Origin: Serratia sp. M24T3
Lineage (GTDB): Bacteria; Pseudomonadota; Gammaproteobacteria; Enterobacterales; Enterobacteriaceae
Direction: 5' to 3'
Length of the DNA: 52,947 nt
Assembly: GCF_000257645.1 (NCBI RefSeq)
Contig: NZ_AJHJ01000033.1
Coordinates: 1 to 52,947 of the forward strand
This document shows, piece after piece, positions 51,235-52,947 of the stretch. Position numbers and translations under genes: made by a program. Within the stretch, counting starts at the first letter, position 1; each line of letters begins with the position of its first letter. The notes under the pieces are model-generated. The model ran no database searches. It was given only the letters and a program-made list of their open reading frames with translations, and had not been told where the DNA came from.

Positions 51235-52899
51235 ATGATTAACGTCAATAAATTACTTCCTTCGCTCTCCCTTTCAGCATTGCTCGTGTGTTCAGCCGTT
51301 CATGCTGAAACTGCGCCAGAGAAAACCGATGTGCTGCTGATTGGCGGCGGCATTATGAGCGCTTCACTAGGCACCTGGTTAGAAGAACTTCAGCCGAGCT
51401 GGAAACAGATCATGGTCGAGAAACTCGACGGCGTGGCGCTGGAATCTTCCAACGGCTGGAACAACGCGGGCACCGGGCACTCGGCCAACATGGAGCTGAA
51501 CTATACCCCGGAGCGTCCGGACGGAACTATTGACGTCAGCAAGGCGTTAGAGATCAATGAAGCCTTTATGATCTCGCGCCAATTCTGGACTTCACAGGTA
51601 AAAAGCGGCGTGCTGAACGATCCGCACTCCTTTATTAACTCGACACCGCACATGAGCTTCGTGTGGGGCGATAAAAACGTTGAGTATCTGACCAAACGTT
51701 ACGCGGCTCTGCAAAAAACCACGCTGTTCCAGGGCATGAAATTCTCAACCGACCACGGCCAGATTCAGCAATGGGCACCGTTGATAATGGAAGGACGCGA
51801 CCCACAGCAGAAAGTTGCGGCAACCTGGACGCCGGTAGGTACTGATGTTAATTACGGTGAAATCACCCGTCAGCTGATTGGCAGCCTGAAAAAGAACGAC
51901 AATTTCAAGCTGGAAACCTCGTCTGAAGTCACTGATTTCTCGCGCAATGCCGACAATTCCTGGCACGTGACCATCAAAGATGCAAAAAGCGGTGACGAGC
52001 GCGAAGTTGACGCTAAATATGTATTTATTGGGGCCGGTGGCGGAGCTTTGAAACTGCTGCAAAAAACCGGCATTCCTGAAGGCGAAAATTACGCTGGTTT
52101 CCCGGTGGGCGGCTCGTTCCTGGTTACTGAAAACCCGGCGATTACTGAACGTCATCTGGAAAAAGTCTATGGACAGGCTTCCGTAGGCGCACCGCCGATG
52201 TCTGTACCGCATCTTGATGCCCGCTTCCTGGACGGCAAGCGCGTGGTACTGTTCGGGCCTTTTGCTACGTTCTCTACCAAGTTCCTGAAAAACGGTTCAC
52301 TGTTTGATTTGCTGAGCACCACCACGACTCACAACTTGCTGCCAATGTCTCACGTTGGCCTGGATAACTTCGACCTGGTTAAGTATCTGATAGGTCAGGT
52401 TATGTTGAGTGATGACGATCGTTTTGCAGCACTGAAGGAATATTTCCCGAATGCCAAAAAAGAAGACTGGAAGCTGATTCAGGCCGGTCAGCGCGTGCAG
52501 ATTATCAAAAAAGACCAGAGTAAAGGTGGCGTGCTGAAACTCGGTACCGAGATTGTTACCGACCAGCAGAAAACCGTAGCTGCTTTGCTGGGTGCTTCTC
52601 CCGGCGCATCCACCGCTGCACCGATTGCTCTGAACGTGATGCAAAAGCTGTTCCCTGAAGAGTTTAAATCCGCAGCATGGCAGAGCAAGATTCGAAAAAT
52701 CGTTCCAAGCTTTGGCCAGAATCTGAATGACGATCCGGCGTTGACTCAGCAAGTGTGGAATGACACCGCAGCGACCCTGGGTCTGGTCAAGCCACCGGTA
52801 TTGCAGATTTTAGAGAAGGGCACCGAGGCTCCGGCCGCAGCTGCATCGCAGGATAAAACTGCTGCACCGGCATCTGCACAACACGATATGGCACTGTAA
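51235..52899 (+). CDS. mqo: Mqo, malate:quinone oxidoreductase
   Basis: A 554-residue FAD enzyme that oxidises malate to oxaloacetate and passes electrons to quinone at the inner membrane. After a signal-like N-terminus (about 1-24, ending in V-H-A, as in E. coli Mqo), the FAD loop [10 protein letters not shown] lies at 34-43. The body keeps the family blocks [23 protein letters not shown] and [12 protein letters not shown]. The C-terminal ~30 residues are low-complexity Ala/Pro. The ribosome-binding site is weak (ACCGGA next to the ATG). It is divergent from dcuSR, which suggests C4-dicarboxylate control. The window ends 48 bp later. Confidence 0.95.
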   Translation: MINVNKLLPSLSLSALLVCSAVHAETAPEKTDVLLIGGGIMSASLGTWLEELQPSWKQIMVEKLDGVALESSNGWNNAGTGHSANMELNYTPERPDGTIDVSKALEINEAFMISRQFWTSQVKSGVLNDPHSFINSTPHMSFVWGDKNVEYLTKRYAALQKTTLFQGMKFSTDHGQIQQWAPLIMEGRDPQQKVAATWTPVGTDVNYGEITRQLIGSLKKNDNFKLETSSEVTDFSRNADNSWHVTIKDAKSGDEREVDAKYVFIGAGGGALKLLQKTGIPEGENYAGFPVGGSFLVTENPAITERHLEKVYGQASVGAPPMSVPHLDARFLDGKRVVLFGPFATFSTKFLKNGSLFDLLSTTTTHNLLPMSHVGLDNFDLVKYLIGQVMLSDDDRFAALKEYFPNAKKEDWKLIQAGQRVQIIKKDQSKGGVLKLGTEIVTDQQKTVAALLGASPGASTAAPIALNVMQKLFPEEFKSAAWQSKIRKIVPSFGQNLNDDPALTQQVWNDTAATLGLVKPPVLQILEKGTEAPAAAASQDKTAAPASAQHDMAL

Positions 52900-52947
52900 T
52901 CCCTCGGGCCACTTTGTGAGTAGGATGAAATAAAGTCCATAAAAAAA

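Overview
The window looks like the core chromosome of a member of the Enterobacterales. Nearly every gene has a close E. coli counterpart, and gene order follows the E. coli alx-ygjR-ygjP-rlmG-fadH and ileX-mug-rpoD-dnaG-rpsU-tsaD-plsY-folB-uppP-cca-ygiM-ygiF-glnE-hldE-ubiK-ribB-ygiDCB-tolC-nudF-yqiB-cpdA-yqiA-parE blocks. Several E. coli neighbours are absent (zupT, glgS, yqiIJK), and bglX, a YjcB homologue, an exopolysaccharide segment and dcuSR-mqo sit in places they do not occupy in E. coli. ERIC-family repeats also point to Enterobacterales. A Yersiniaceae/Hafniaceae-type genome (Rahnella, Rouxiella, Ewingella or Serratia relatives) is my guess; genus cannot be fixed by eye.

Layout. (1) 1-1600: an AT-rich accessory edge with two leftward genes of unknown function that share an N-terminal region. 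(2) 1.7-8.8 kb: alx with its yybP-ykoY (Mn2+/pH) riboswitch, a glutamine-amidotransferase-like protein, ygjR, ygjP, rlmG and fadH. (3) 8.9-13.7 kb: periplasmic beta-glucosidase bglX, yjcB, a perfect CRP-site core, an RcsB-like regulator with a degenerate receiver domain, and ogt. (4) 13.7-20.1 kb: an abbreviated exopolysaccharide region. A 1.4-kb leader carries a JUMPstart/ops element and a possible RcsAB box. It is followed by wza and wzb, a strong terminator, a WbaP-type initiating phosphotransferase, a tiny membrane-protein ORF and a secreted GH28 enzyme. No wzc, wzx, wzy or other glycosyltransferase is present. (5) 20.3-25.9 kb: tRNA-Ile2(CAU), mug and the macromolecular-synthesis operon rpsU-dnaG-rpoD, with three head-to-tail ERIC-family elements between dnaG and rpoD. 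(6) 26.2-48.6 kb: housekeeping genes for tRNA modification and maturation, phospholipid, folate, undecaprenyl phosphate, heptose, riboflavin (with FMN riboswitch), ubiquinone, efflux, cAMP turnover and topoisomerase IV. (7) 48.6-52.9 kb: dcuR-dcuS and a divergent mqo, which suggests C4-dicarboxylate sensing next to malate oxidation.

Most genes are ordinary. The parts that most deserve a second look are the left-edge paralogue pair, the wzc-less exopolysaccharide segment with its regulator, leader and small ORFs, and the ERIC triplet inside the rpoD operon. No CRISPR array, prophage or intact insertion sequence was seen. Product names rest on reading motifs and remembered family sequences; no database search was run.
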